Assembly (NCBI GenBank): GCA_029973955.1
Contig: JARKQJ010000218.1
Span: 205,836 to 269,835, forward strand
Reading direction: 5' to 3'
DNA: 64,000 nt
DNA from: Paludibaculum sp.
GTDB lineage: Bacteria > Acidobacteriota > Terriglobia > Bryobacterales > Bryobacteraceae
Of the stretch, positions 8,051 through 18,462 are shown piece by piece (position 1 is the first letter of the stretch; each line of letters begins with the position of its first letter). The position numbers and the translations under genes were made by a program. The notes beneath the pieces were generated by a model. That model saw only the letters and a list, made by a program, of their open reading frames with translations. It searched no databases and was not told the origin of the DNA.

Positions 8051-9823
8051 TTATTGCGGAGGCAGGTTCAGCGCCCGCCGCGCCGCGCGCGCCACCTGCG
8101 GATCCGCGTCCCCGGCCAGCGGTTTCACGAGATCCAGCGCCCCGCCGCTCTTCAGGTCGTAGACCAGCGTCAGCCGTTCGGCCGGTGTCAGTGCACCTGA
8201 CGGCGGCACGCGCCCCTGGCTCCATCGCGATCGGTAGTAACCCGCGCCGCGCGCATTCGGCAGGATCCACGCCGGGCACGCCCGCAGCGGAACCTCCTTC
8301 CGCTCCGTGTCCACCACCGTGCAGCCGTGAGCCGCGTCGGTGCGCCAGCACACCGGGATCGTCCAAGGCTGCTTGCCGCCGCTCTGCGAGAGTACCAGCG
8401 CGGGTTTGGCGCCGGGCTCGCAGCGTGCTTCCGCGGATACCTCTGGGATGCCCGTGCGGTTCAGAAAGCTTTCAAGCACTGGAGCGGCCGCCGGCGGCAA
8501 CACCGCCTGCAGGTCGGAGAGCGATGCGGTTCCATCGGCGTGCCCTTTCAGGTATGCGCGCAACTCGGATTGAAAGCGCTTCGGCCCCAGCCACTCTTCC
8601 AGCATCAGCAGCACAGCCCCCGCCTTCTGATAAACAAACTGGCTGTATGCTCCGCGCAGGGCGTTGCGGTCCGGCATCTCCAGCCGCACGGGCCGCGTGC
8701 GCGGACCGGCATCGGCACCCATCATCCGCTCACGCGCCTGGATCGCGTTCAGGTTGCGCAGAGCCGGCGGCCGCTCCTGGTCCATCATGCGCGCCGCCAG
8801 CCAGGTGGCAAAACCTTCGCTCAGCCACACGTCCTTCCACGTGCTCTGCGTCACCAGGTTGCCGAACCACTGGTGCACGAGTTCGTGCGTCATCAGGCCG
8901 CGGAGCGCGCGCCGCCGGTCGTCGTTGTCACCCTCCGGCGTCAACAGCAGCGAGGAGCTGAGGTATGTGATCAGGCCCGGGTTCTCCACTGCTCCAAAGG
9001 CGCCCTCGGGCAGTGCGATGTGATCCAGCTTGCGCCACGGATAGGCGATGCCCGTGTAGTCTTCCAGCCGCCGCAGCACCGTGTCCGTGATCTCTGTGGC
9101 GTAGAGCCCGGTTGCGGCTTGGCCCCGCGGCGTAATGGTTCGTACAGGGATGCGCTTCCGCCCGGCGCGCGCCGCCGCGGTGACATCGAAGGGCCCCACC
9201 GCGAAAGCCGTCACCTCGGCGGGCAGCAGTTGGGTCTGCTCGAAGTGCACCGTCTTCCAGCCACTCTCTTCCGTGGTCTCAGAGGTAGCCGGAGCGTTTG
9301 TGAACGCCTGCAACGCCGCCGGCACACGCAGGTGGAACTGCCAGGTGGACTTGAACCGCGGTTCGTCAAAGCACGGAAACGCCCGGCGCGCCTCGATCGG
9401 CGTGAACGTCGTGAAGAGATACCACTGGTTCGCCACCTGACGGCGGTATGGCCCGTCGAGAGACCTGTCGTTCATCCGGCCGGAGAAGCGCAGGCGCAGC
9501 ACGGCCGGCCCGGGCGGAACTGGCGACGGGGTCTCCAGCGCCACGAACTCGTCGTCCACAGGGGTGGCCTGCGCTGCCAGCACCACCGAACCGGCCTGGA
9601 CGCTGGCCTCCTCGATGCTGAGCCCCTTCGCGTTGAGCCAAAGACGCGCACTGGCTTCACTCAGCCGTACTTGGATCTCGACCGAGCCCGAGAAGACCGG
9701 CGTCGCCGGATCGAGTGTGAGCGAGACCTGACAGGAGACCGGCCGCACGGTGTCCGGCAGTCGGAAGCCCGGCGGTGCCTGCAAGGCGGCCAGCAGGAAC
9801 AGCGCGGCGGGGGCGGAGAGCAT
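8051..9823 (-). CDS. M1 family metallo-aminopeptidase, exported
   Basis: 590 residues. A short hydrophobic N-terminus (residues 1-15) looks like a signal peptide. GAFGAVENPG is the exopeptidase motif (usual GAMEN, here GAVEN), HELVHQWFGN is the HEXXH zinc site and SEGFATW supplies the third zinc ligand Glu 19 residues later. The protein is shorter than four-domain aminopeptidase N: the large C-terminal helical domain is reduced to a small basic tail. It probably trims peptides outside the cytoplasm. The start lies 61 bases from the divergent VWFA gene. Confidence 0.88.
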   Translation of the reverse strand: MLSAPAALFLLAALQAPPGFRLPDTVRPVSCQVSLTLDPATPVFSGSVEIQVRLSEASARLWLNAKGLSIEEASVQAGSVVLAAQATPVDDEFVALETPSPVPPGPAVLRLRFSGRMNDRSLDGPYRRQVANQWYLFTTFTPIEARRAFPCFDEPRFKSTWQFHLRVPAALQAFTNAPATSETTEESGWKTVHFEQTQLLPAEVTAFAVGPFDVTAAARAGRKRIPVRTITPRGQAATGLYATEITDTVLRRLEDYTGIAYPWRKLDHIALPEGAFGAVENPGLITYLSSSLLLTPEGDNDDRRRALRGLMTHELVHQWFGNLVTQSTWKDVWLSEGFATWLAARMMDQERPPALRNLNAIQARERMMGADAGPRTRPVRLEMPDRNALRGAYSQFVYQKAGAVLLMLEEWLGPKRFQSELRAYLKGHADGTASLSDLQAVLPPAAAPVLESFLNRTGIPEVSAEARCEPGAKPALVLSQSGGKQPWTIPVCWRTDAAHGCTVVDTERKEVPLRACPAWILPNARGAGYYRSRWSQGRVPPSGALTPAERLTLVYDLKSGGALDLVKPLAGDADPQVARAARRALNLPPQ

Positions 9824-9884
9824 CCCTCTACTTTATTCGTGAATTTCTGGAACGCGCGCCGAGGCTGGATCGTATGGCCTTCTG

Positions 9885-10772
9885 ATGATGCGGTACATAG
9901 TGGCAGTGGTGTGCCTGGGCGGCCTGTGGGCGCAGACCCCGACGTTCCAGACCGGCGTCTCGCAGGTGCGTGTGGACGTGGAAGTCTTCGATCGCGGCGG
10001 CCCCGTGCCCAATCTCGCCGCGCAGCACTTCAAGGTGAAGGACAACGGCCATGAGCAGAAGGTGGTCCACGTCACCCAGAACGAAGAACCCCTCGACGTG
10101 ATCCTCGTCTTCGACACCAGCGGCAGCATGAAGAAGACGGTGGAGAACGTGGCCGCCACGGCGCGCAAGTCTCTGGGCCAGTTGCGCCAGGGCGACCGGG
10201 TCAGCGTCATGACCTTCGCCAGTCGCCCACGGCTGCTCTCCGGCTTCACCGAAGACATGCTGGCCGTCCAGACCACCATCGAACGTGACATCCTCGATGA
10301 GCCCTTCGAGGGCGCCACGCGCATCTGGGACGCCAGCTACGAATCAGGCCGCGTGCACTTCCGCCAGGGGCGCAGCGGCCGCCGCCGTGCCGTCGTCATG
10401 ATTACCGACAACCTCGGCCAGAAGGGTAAGCGCGACGACGACGAGGCTTTGGAAGCACTGTGGGAAGCCGATGCCGTTCTCTGCGCAGTAGTCATCGGCA
10501 ACCCCGAATTCGAACGGCGCGAGCGCCACGTGATTCACGTGGACAAGATCGTTCGCGAAACCGGCGGCGGCCTCATCTTCTCAGACGATCCCGGCGAGGC
10601 CTTTCAGAAGATGATCCAGCGCATCCGCAGCCGCTACTCGGTCTACTACGAGCAGCCGAAGGGCAAGGGCGGCGAGTTCCGCAATGTGAAAGTGGAGCTG
10701 CAGGGCGAGGCAAAGAAACTCTACCCCGATGCGCGCGTCAACGCCCGCAAGGGCTACCGCCTGCCGGATTGA
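9885..10772 (+). CDS. VWFA-domain protein of the Acidobacteria-type family
   Basis: 295 residues with a Sec-type N-terminus (residues 1-17, ending LWAQ). The body matches the TIGR03436-type family: a beta-rich start (VRVDVEVFDRGGPVPNL, LAAQHFKVKDNG) followed by a von Willebrand factor A domain with an intact MIDAS (FDTSGSM, DxSxS). The C-terminus (KLYPDARVNARKGYR) is also typical of the family. These proteins are exported, of unknown partner, and occur in many copies in Acidobacteriota genomes, so this gene is one of the clues to the taxon. Its end overlaps the convergent membrane-protein gene by 19 bases. Confidence 0.85.
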   Translation: MMRYIVAVVCLGGLWAQTPTFQTGVSQVRVDVEVFDRGGPVPNLAAQHFKVKDNGHEQKVVHVTQNEEPLDVILVFDTSGSMKKTVENVAATARKSLGQLRQGDRVSVMTFASRPRLLSGFTEDMLAVQTTIERDILDEPFEGATRIWDASYESGRVHFRQGRSGRRRAVVMITDNLGQKGKRDDDEALEALWEADAVLCAVVIGNPEFERRERHVIHVDKIVRETGGGLIFSDDPGEAFQKMIQRIRSRYSVYYEQPKGKGGEFRNVKVELQGEAKKLYPDARVNARKGYRLPD

Positions 10773-11119
10773 TCACTCCGCGCCAGCGTGCGCTTCAGCA
10801 GCAGGTCCGCCAGGTAAAGCAATGCCGGCACGCTCATCAGGGCCACAATCGAGTAGTTCCTGAAGTGAATGAGCACGGTGAAAGCGGCCAGCGCGGCCAG
10901 CGACAATAGCGCCCCCTCCAGTTCCCACTTCAAGGCCAGCAGCGGCGAGAGGCACGCCGTCGCGCACAACGCGATGCCCAGCCATTCGATGAACCGCGCC
11001 GGCGGTCCCGAATGCGGATTGACGAACTCGCGCGCCGCTATCGCCAGAAATCCGCCCGCAATCACCAGCGTGGCCAGGCGGGGCAGCCACCGGAAGTGCT
11101 TCACCACGGCTTCGTGCAT
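10754..11119 (-). CDS. Small integral membrane protein, unknown
   Basis: 121 residues with about four hydrophobic spans (LATLVIAGGFLAIAA, IALCATACLSPLLAL, LLSLAALAAFTVLI, SIVALMSVPALLYLADLLL) and a basic C-terminus. I chose the ATG at 11119 because AGAGGG stands just before it; a longer frame begins 78 bases upstream but encodes an unlikely Arg/Ser-rich leader. No function can be given. It is divergent from the GH106-like gene, with 134 bases between the starts for both promoters. Confidence 0.6.
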   Translation of the reverse strand: MHEAVVKHFRWLPRLATLVIAGGFLAIAAREFVNPHSGPPARFIEWLGIALCATACLSPLLALKWELEGALLSLAALAAFTVLIHFRNYSIVALMSVPALLYLADLLLKRTLARSDQSGRR

Positions 11120-11253
11120 GGTTTCCCTCTGGCCCCAGCATGGGCGCGAAGCGGCGGCGCGGCAACTCCCGGGCGATGAACGGCGCGCTGGGCCCATGAG
11201 CGGCGGAAGCGCGGGATAGAATGGTGGGCGATTCCGGTAGGAGGTTGTCCGAA

Positions 11254-14244
11254 ATGAAATCAGCTGCGGCGATACTCTTCGCCTGCTCGATGTGGGCGGG
11301 TGCGCAGGCTCTCGATGGTTCCGCTCAGGTGATCGCGAAGTTCGCGAAGCCGCCCGCGGCTTACAGTACGCTGCCGTTCTTCGTGTGGAACGGCGAACTG
11401 AGCGAGAAGGAGATCGACCGCGTCATCTCCGATTACGCCTCCCAGAATGTCCAGGGCTTCTTCATCCATCCGCGGCCCGGCCTCATCACGCCTTACCTCA
11501 CCGAGCGCTGGTTTCAGTTGATCCGCTACACCGTAGACCAGGCGAAGAAGCGTGGCATGGTCGTCTGGCTCTACGACGAAAACTCGTACCCCAGCGGCTT
11601 CGCCGGCGGCCACGTGCCGGCCGAGATGCCGGAGTCTTACAACCAGGGGCAGGCCCTGGTGGTCCGCGAATCCGGCCCTTGTTTCATCCTCCTGCGCCGT
11701 ACCGCCGGCGGCTTTGAAGACGTCACCGGCAAGGCCCAGCCCGGCCCCGGCACTTACTGCTTCGGCGTGGAGCAGTACCCCGCGCGCGGCTGGAACGCCG
11801 GCTTCCCTTATGTCGACCTCCTCAAGCCCGGCGTCACTCAGAAGTTCATCGACGTCACCATGCGCGGTTACGAGAAGGCGCTCGGCGCCGACTTCGGCGG
11901 CATCGTCCCCGGCATCTTCACCGACGAGCCCAACATCAACCCGCCTGGCCGCCAGTCCATCAAGTACACGCCCGATCTCTTCGAGCAGTTCCACCAGCGC
12001 TGGGGCTATGACCTGAAAGTGAACCTGCCTCTGCTCTACGAAGAGACCGGCGACTGGAAGACCCTCCGCCACAACTACTACGCCACGTTGCTGGACCTCT
12101 TCATCGAACGCTGGTCCAAACCCTGGCACGAATACACCGAAAAGAAAAAGGTCGCCTGGACCGGCCATTACTGGGAGCACGGCTGGCCGAATCCCATCGA
12201 AGGCCCCGACAACATGGCCATGTACGCCTGGCATCAGGTGCCGGCCATCGATATGCTCTTTAACCAGTTCAACGAAGGCGTCAACGCGCAGTTCGGCAAT
12301 GTGCGCAGCGTGAAGGAACTGGCGAGCGTCGCCAATCAGTTCGGCCGCAAGCGGACCCTCAGCGAGACCTACGGCGGCGGCGGTTGGGAGCTGCGCTTCG
12401 AAGACATGAAGCGGCTTGGCGACTGGCAGGCCGTGCTCGGCGTCAACATGGTGAACCAGCACCTCTCCTTCCAGACCATCGCCGGCGCGCGCAAATACGA
12501 CTACCCGCAGTCCTTCACCTACCACACGCCCTGGTGGAGTCAGTACCACGTGCAGGCCACATACTTCCAGCGGCTCTCCTGGGCGCTCGCGCAGGGCGAG
12601 CAGGTCAATCACATCCTGATCTTTGAGCCGACCACCTCCGCCTGGATGTACGCCGGGCCCAAGGCCAACGCGCGCATGAAAGAGATTGGCGCCGAGTTCC
12701 AGACCTACATCACCGACCTCGAACACCGCCAGGTGGAATACGATCTCGCCAGCGAGAACATCGTCAAGGACCACGGCAAGGTGGCCGGCAAGACGTTCGT
12801 CGTCGGTAAGCGCACCTATGACGTCGTCGTGCTACCGCCGGGCACGGAGAATGTTGACGCCGCTACCGCGAAACTCCTGACGCAGTACCTCTCTGCCGGC
12901 GGCAAGCTGATCTCGCTCGGCGCCGAAAGCCTGAGTGTCGACGGCAAGCCCGGCGCGCTCATCGTGAAGCGCAATGCGGAAACGCTCGAGAACCCCCAGT
13001 TCTCACAGAAGACCGGCGACCTGCTCTTCCATCAGCGCCGCAAGCTGGCCGACGGTGAACTCTGGTTCTTCGCGAACTCGAGTCTCGAACAGACGGCCTC
13101 GGCCAAGGTCAAACTCACCGGCCGTTCGCTGGTGAAGTTGGACCTGCTCACCGGCGCCACCGCCCCCTACCCCGCCTCGATGGAGAACGGCGCCATGGTG
13201 CTGAACCTCGAACTCGCGCCCGCCGGCAGCCTGCTGCTGATCGCGAAGAACTCCGCCGGGCCGGCCGCCAGGCCCGCCGCGGCGAAGCAGGAGACCGTGC
13301 TCGCCGGCGGCGCGCTGGAAGTGCTCCGCACGCTGCCCAACTCCGTGCGCATCGACTACTGCGACCTCAAGCTCAACGGCCAGACCGAGAAGGACGTCTA
13401 CTTCTACCTCGCGCAGGACAAGGTCTTCAAGGCCCACGGCTTCAAGGATGGCAACCCCTGGAACACCGCCGTGCAGTTCAAATCCAATACGCTCGATCGC
13501 GACAGGTTCGAGCCCGGCACCGGCTTCGAAGCGACGTACTGGTTCGACGTGGACGGCGGGCTGAAGACCGCTGGCCTGCAAGCCGTCGTCGAGCGGCCCG
13601 CGCTCTACGAGGTCACCGTCAACGGCGCGCCCGCCACGCACAAGCCGGGCGAGTGGTGGCTCGACGTGGACTTCGGCAGCTACGACATCGGCGCGCTGGT
13701 GAAGCCCGGCCGTAACTCGATCACCGTCACCGCCAGGAAGATGTCCGTGCACGCCGAACTCGAGCCTATCTATCTCGTGGGCGACTTCTCCGCCATCCCG
13801 GCCGAGCGCGGCTTCAAGCTGGCCGCGCCTTCCGCGTTGAAAACCGGCGCGTGGAAGACGCAAGGCTTGCCCTTCTACGGCCACACGGTCTCCTACGCGA
13901 AGACCTACAAACTGCGCCAGGGCGGCTCCTACAAAGTGAAGCTCGGCCAGTGGGCCGGCACCGTGGCCGAGGTGAAGGTGAACGGCAAGTCCGCCGGCAT
14001 CATCGGCGCCCAGCCCTACGAACTGGAGGTCGGCTCGCTGGTGAAGTCCGGTGAGAACAAGGTGGAAGTCGTGGTCTACGGTTCGCTCAAGAACACGCTG
14101 GGCCCACACCACGGCAAGATCAACCGCGGGATTACGGGGCCCTTCAGTTTTCGCAACGCGCCCGCGCGGATGCCCGCCGGCCGCGAATACGATCAGCTCG
14201 ACTATGGCCTGATGGAAGAGTTCCAGCTGGCCGAACTCAAGTAG
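11254..14244 (+). CDS. GH106-like glycoside hydrolase (alpha-L-rhamnosidase type), secreted
   Basis: 996 residues with a signal peptide (AAAILFACSMWAGAQA). The central barrel shows GFFIHPRPGL, WLYDENSYPSGFAGG and GIFTDEP, typical of the GH106/alpha-L-rhamnosidase-like proteins of Bacteroidota and Acidobacteriota; the C-terminal ~300 residues are jelly-roll sugar-binding modules (YEVTVNGAPATH, AEVKVNGKSAG). It probably releases terminal rhamnose or a related sugar from plant or microbial polysaccharide in the periplasm. TAGGAGG nine bases before ATG 11254 decides the start over an ATG at 11221. A 45-base palindrome follows the stop. Confidence 0.8.
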   Translation: MKSAAAILFACSMWAGAQALDGSAQVIAKFAKPPAAYSTLPFFVWNGELSEKEIDRVISDYASQNVQGFFIHPRPGLITPYLTERWFQLIRYTVDQAKKRGMVVWLYDENSYPSGFAGGHVPAEMPESYNQGQALVVRESGPCFILLRRTAGGFEDVTGKAQPGPGTYCFGVEQYPARGWNAGFPYVDLLKPGVTQKFIDVTMRGYEKALGADFGGIVPGIFTDEPNINPPGRQSIKYTPDLFEQFHQRWGYDLKVNLPLLYEETGDWKTLRHNYYATLLDLFIERWSKPWHEYTEKKKVAWTGHYWEHGWPNPIEGPDNMAMYAWHQVPAIDMLFNQFNEGVNAQFGNVRSVKELASVANQFGRKRTLSETYGGGGWELRFEDMKRLGDWQAVLGVNMVNQHLSFQTIAGARKYDYPQSFTYHTPWWSQYHVQATYFQRLSWALAQGEQVNHILIFEPTTSAWMYAGPKANARMKEIGAEFQTYITDLEHRQVEYDLASENIVKDHGKVAGKTFVVGKRTYDVVVLPPGTENVDAATAKLLTQYLSAGGKLISLGAESLSVDGKPGALIVKRNAETLENPQFSQKTGDLLFHQRRKLADGELWFFANSSLEQTASAKVKLTGRSLVKLDLLTGATAPYPASMENGAMVLNLELAPAGSLLLIAKNSAGPAARPAAAKQETVLAGGALEVLRTLPNSVRIDYCDLKLNGQTEKDVYFYLAQDKVFKAHGFKDGNPWNTAVQFKSNTLDRDRFEPGTGFEATYWFDVDGGLKTAGLQAVVERPALYEVTVNGAPATHKPGEWWLDVDFGSYDIGALVKPGRNSITVTARKMSVHAELEPIYLVGDFSAIPAERGFKLAAPSALKTGAWKTQGLPFYGHTVSYAKTYKLRQGGSYKVKLGQWAGTVAEVKVNGKSAGIIGAQPYELEVGSLVKSGENKVEVVVYGSLKNTLGPHHGKINRGITGPFSFRNAPARMPAGREYDQLDYGLMEEFQLAELK

Positions 14245-14249
14245 CGCCC

Positions 14250-14294
14250 GGGACGGTCGTCTGTGTCCCCGCGTGGACACAGCGCGACCGTCCC
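14250..14294. repeat. 45-base imperfect palindrome between convergent genes
   Basis: Outer arms 14250-14259 and 14285-14294 pair perfectly over 10 bp, inner arms 14262-14268 and 14275-14281 over 7 bp, with a small internal loop and a 6-base apical loop. It sits between the stop of the GH106-like gene and the stop of the oxidoreductase on the other strand. There is no T run on either side, so it is more likely a REP-type dispersed element or an mRNA 3' stabiliser than a classic terminator. Confidence 0.6.
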
Positions 14295-14304
14295 CTGCAC
14301 TTCC

Positions 14305-15858
<1,554 letters not shown>

Positions 15859-15874
15859 GGTTTGAACTTTCTGG

Positions 15875-16828
15875 CTATTTCTTGGCGGCGGGGCGCGGAC
15901 GGCCGCCGGGTGAGGTCCATCCGGCGGGCGGATTGTAGTCGGCGCGCATGCTGGGCTTGTCGGCGGAGGGGAAGTCCGCCGGGACTTTCTGGGTCACCTT
16001 TCCGCTCGCGGTCCATTCCACGCCGCGCTGGTAAGTGGCGATGAAGCCCACGCAGTTGAGCGCCGCGATGTCGTGGCCCAGAACAGTGTGGAAGACGCGG
16101 CCCTTGCCGTACTTCAGCACCATCAGGATCGGCTCGTCGCGGCCGGTGCCTTTGTTGGCGGGATCGCTGAACGCTGTGGAGAGGACGGTCATGTTCTCGC
16201 CCGGGCCGCGCAGCGTGGCGTAGAGTTCGTCGGGCACGTGCATCCACTCTTTGGGCAGGCCCTTGGTGATGGGGTGGTCGGTCACCCGGTTGACGATCTT
16301 GAACGCCAGGCGCGCTCCGTGGCTGCCGGCCTTGCCGGGTGTGGTGTCGGAGACCACCTTGCCATCCTTGTAATACCAGAGCGGGCCTGACTTCTCGTCA
16401 CGGCCGCGCCAGCCGCCGATGCCGATCATCTGGTCCCACGCCTGCCACTTCGGGAAGGCGTTGTCGGCCGCGTGGACGGAGACCAGCCCGCCGCCGTTCT
16501 GCATGTAGGCGGCGAAGGAGGCCTTTAACTCGTCGGACCAGCGCTCGTCGGGCACGTCGTAGTTGGCCACCACCGCCTTGTATTTCTTCCAGTCGGGCTT
16601 GAAGTTGGCGAAGTCGCCGCCGGCCGGAGGCGCGGTGACCACGGTGACCTCGAAGATGCCGGCCTGGTCGAGCATCTTCTTCAGATACGGACTGGTCTCC
16701 TGCCAGGCGTGATACGGGCCGCCCTGCTCACCGTCGAGCAGCATGACGGGGATCGGTTTGGCGGCTTGCGCCGGCGCCGCGCAGAACAGTGCTGCGCCGC
16801 AGATGAGGGCGGTGAGGGATTTGTACAT
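15875..16828 (-). CDS. ThuA domain protein, secreted
   Basis: 317 residues with a signal peptide (ALICGAALFCAAPAQA). The rest is a ThuA domain (trehalose-utilisation, class I glutamine-amidotransferase-like fold): VMLLDGEQGGPYHAWQ at the start, GGGLVSVHAADN in the middle, GRVFHTVLGHD near the end. Family members accompany sugar oxidoreductases; a catalytic role is not firmly known. It precedes the Gfo/Idh/MocA gene by 16 bases, the usual pairing, which supports joint sugar metabolism in the periplasm. Confidence 0.85.
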   Translation of the reverse strand: MYKSLTALICGAALFCAAPAQAAKPIPVMLLDGEQGGPYHAWQETSPYLKKMLDQAGIFEVTVVTAPPAGGDFANFKPDWKKYKAVVANYDVPDERWSDELKASFAAYMQNGGGLVSVHAADNAFPKWQAWDQMIGIGGWRGRDEKSGPLWYYKDGKVVSDTTPGKAGSHGARLAFKIVNRVTDHPITKGLPKEWMHVPDELYATLRGPGENMTVLSTAFSDPANKGTGRDEPILMVLKYGKGRVFHTVLGHDIAALNCVGFIATYQRGVEWTASGKVTQKVPADFPSADKPSMRADYNPPAGWTSPGGRPRPAAKK

Positions 16829-16927
16829 GAGGACTCCAATTCTCGCGGACGATGTCTCGCAGACGATTGTATCCGCTACACGCGCGCGATGTGAGTCCAG
16901 CTTGTGCGGCGAACTCGCGCCGCGAGC

Positions 16928-17392
16928 CTACTGCTTGTCGAAGACGATCTTCTGATCCATCTCGCCCCTCGGGCTGGCCCAGTGGCGCTGGATGGTGAGC
17001 GTCTTGCCGTCGGGCGAGAGCGTCCACTTGTCTTTCAGCGTGAAGTCGTTATCGCCGAACTGGCCCTTCGTCTCGAAAAGCAACGTCTCTTCCTCCCACT
17101 TCAGCACGCTCTTCATCGGGTTGGGGCCGAACTGGTTGGTGCACTCTTTGCCGTCGGTGGTGTAGGAGGACTCCATATTGAAGTCGCCGTTGTCGGTGGA
17201 CATCTTGCTGGCGAGCTTCAGCGAGGGCTCTTCGTGCGTGATCTTCTGGGTCCAGCCGGATGGGGCGGGGAACTGGCCGAATTCGCTCTTGGAGCTGTTC
17301 ATCTTCCAGTCGCCGGCAAAGTTGGGCTTGGCCGGCGCGGCGAGCGCGAAGAGTGAGATGAGGGCGAGCAGGTGGGTGGTGCGGCGTAGCAT
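16928..17392 (-). CDS. Lipocalin-like secreted protein
   Basis: 154 residues. The signal peptide runs to about residue 20 (LLALISLFALAAPA). The mature part has NFAGDWKMNSSKSEFG and repeated short beta strands (TLSPDGKTLTIQRHW), the style of small lipocalin-like proteins frequent in Acidobacteriota. No ligand can be deduced. AAAGGAG seven bases upstream decides the start at 17392 over an ATG 42 bases earlier. It lies between the ThuA gene and the selenoprotein gene on the same strand, with gaps of about 100 and 52 bases. Confidence 0.65.
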   Translation of the reverse strand: MLRRTTHLLALISLFALAAPAKPNFAGDWKMNSSKSEFGQFPAPSGWTQKITHEEPSLKLASKMSTDNGDFNMESSYTTDGKECTNQFGPNPMKSVLKWEEETLLFETKGQFGDNDFTLKDKWTLSPDGKTLTIQRHWASPRGEMDQKIVFDKQ

Positions 17393-17444
17393 GAGGAAAC
17401 TCCTTTCCACTGGGAAAGTGGCTCCAGATAGCATACGCCAGAGT

Positions 17445-18377
17445 TCAGAGAAGTTCGACGGGATAGCCGGCGCCGAGCCAGGCGTCGAAGCCGCCGGCCA
17501 GCGGGCGGGCGTTGGCGAAGCCCGCTTTGTGGAACTTCAGCGCCAGACCGGCGCTGGAAGCTTCGTCGGGTCAGGTGCAATAGAACACCAGGTGCGTGCC
17601 GCCGGGCAGATCTCGCAGGTGCAGGGCGAGTTCGTCGTCCTCCATGCGGACGGCGCCGGGGATGCGCGCGCCAGCCTGTCGGATGGCGGAAGGGGAGCGC
17701 AGGTCGAACAGCGCCAGCGGTTCGCCGCGGTCCAGGATGCCGGCCAGTTCTTCGGGCTGGATGCGGGCGATCCGTGCCAGGCGGATGGCCCGGGCGCGCT
17801 GCCAGGCTTTCCAGGCGATCCAACCCGCCAGCGGCGTCACCATCACCAGCAGCAGGCCGGAGCCGACGCGCGGCAGCCATTCGAAGACGCGTCTCACTTC
17901 CTGCTGCAGCAGGAAGCCGAGGCACAGCGCGGAAGCAGACCAGAGGGCAGAACCGGCCCCATCGTAGAGCAGGAAGCGCGCAGGCGTGATCCCGGCGCTG
18001 CCGGCCAGCGGCGGCGCGACGGTGCTGAGCCCGGGGATGAACTTGGCGAAGAGCAGCGTGGCCGGCCCCCAGCGCTCCAGGCGCGTGGAGGTCGCGCGGA
18101 CGCAGGAGTCCGGCTCAAGCGAGAGCTTGCAGAGGAACGACAGGATGGAGCTGCCACGGCGGCGGCCGAGTTCAAACCAGAAGTAGTCGGCCAGCAGGCA
18201 GGCGGCGATGGAGAGGAGGAACGCTGAGGAGATGGAGTAGTAACCGAGTCCGGCCAGCGCGCCCATCACCATCAGCACCGGCACGGCGGGCAGCGGCGCG
18301 CCGATCTGTTCGGCCAGCACCACGGCGAAGAGCAGCGCGTGGCCGTGTTTCAGCAGGAATCCCCAGAGTTCGGTCAT
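17445..18377 (-). CDS. DedA/VTT membrane protein fused to a rhodanese domain; probable selenoprotein with in-frame UGA
   Basis: Read through the TGA at 17573-17571, the protein has 310 residues; read as a stop it has 268. Residues 1-190 are a DedA/SNARE-associated (VTT) membrane domain (EQIGAPLPAVPVLM, FAKFIPGLSTVAPPLAG). Residues 200-310 are a rhodanese domain (LFDLRSPSAIR, ending PLAGGFDAWLGAGYP). The UGA falls in the active-site loop, giving FYCT-U-PDEASSA; related DedA-rhodanese proteins, as I recall them, have CxCPNEA there. The 41 codons after the UGA complete the rhodanese fold and end at TGA 17447-17445. A SECIS-like hairpin begins within seven bases of the UGA. It may couple membrane transport with persulfide or redox chemistry. 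The same strand holds the serine hydrolase 85 bases upstream. Selenium machinery must lie outside the window. Confidence 0.82.
17532..17564 (-). promoter_or_regulatory. SECIS-like hairpin for selenocysteine insertion
   Basis: On the minus strand, starting seven bases after the UGA, 13 base pairs form in three helices of 3, 3 and 7 bp separated by single bulged bases on the 5' side (G at 17561, C at 17557), closing a five-base loop GGTCT at 17549-17545. The loop starts 21 bases after the UGA. The E. coli fdhF SECIS also has a GGUCU apical loop and a bulge in its 5' arm, and bacterial elements normally place the loop about 16-37 bases after the UGA with a G at its start. Confidence 0.75.
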
Positions 18378-18462
18378 TTGGGAAACGCCGGCTCACCAAA
18401 CGCGAGAGCCGCCACTGAGCGTTGGATGCAGTTGGGCGGCTCGAAGTTGTCGCGAGGTTTCT

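Noticed and set aside
17571..17573. The TGA as the real end of the DedA-rhodanese gene
   Set aside because: The rhodanese domain would lack its last third, and the following 41 codons fit the family and precede a stop; a SECIS-like hairpin lies directly after it.
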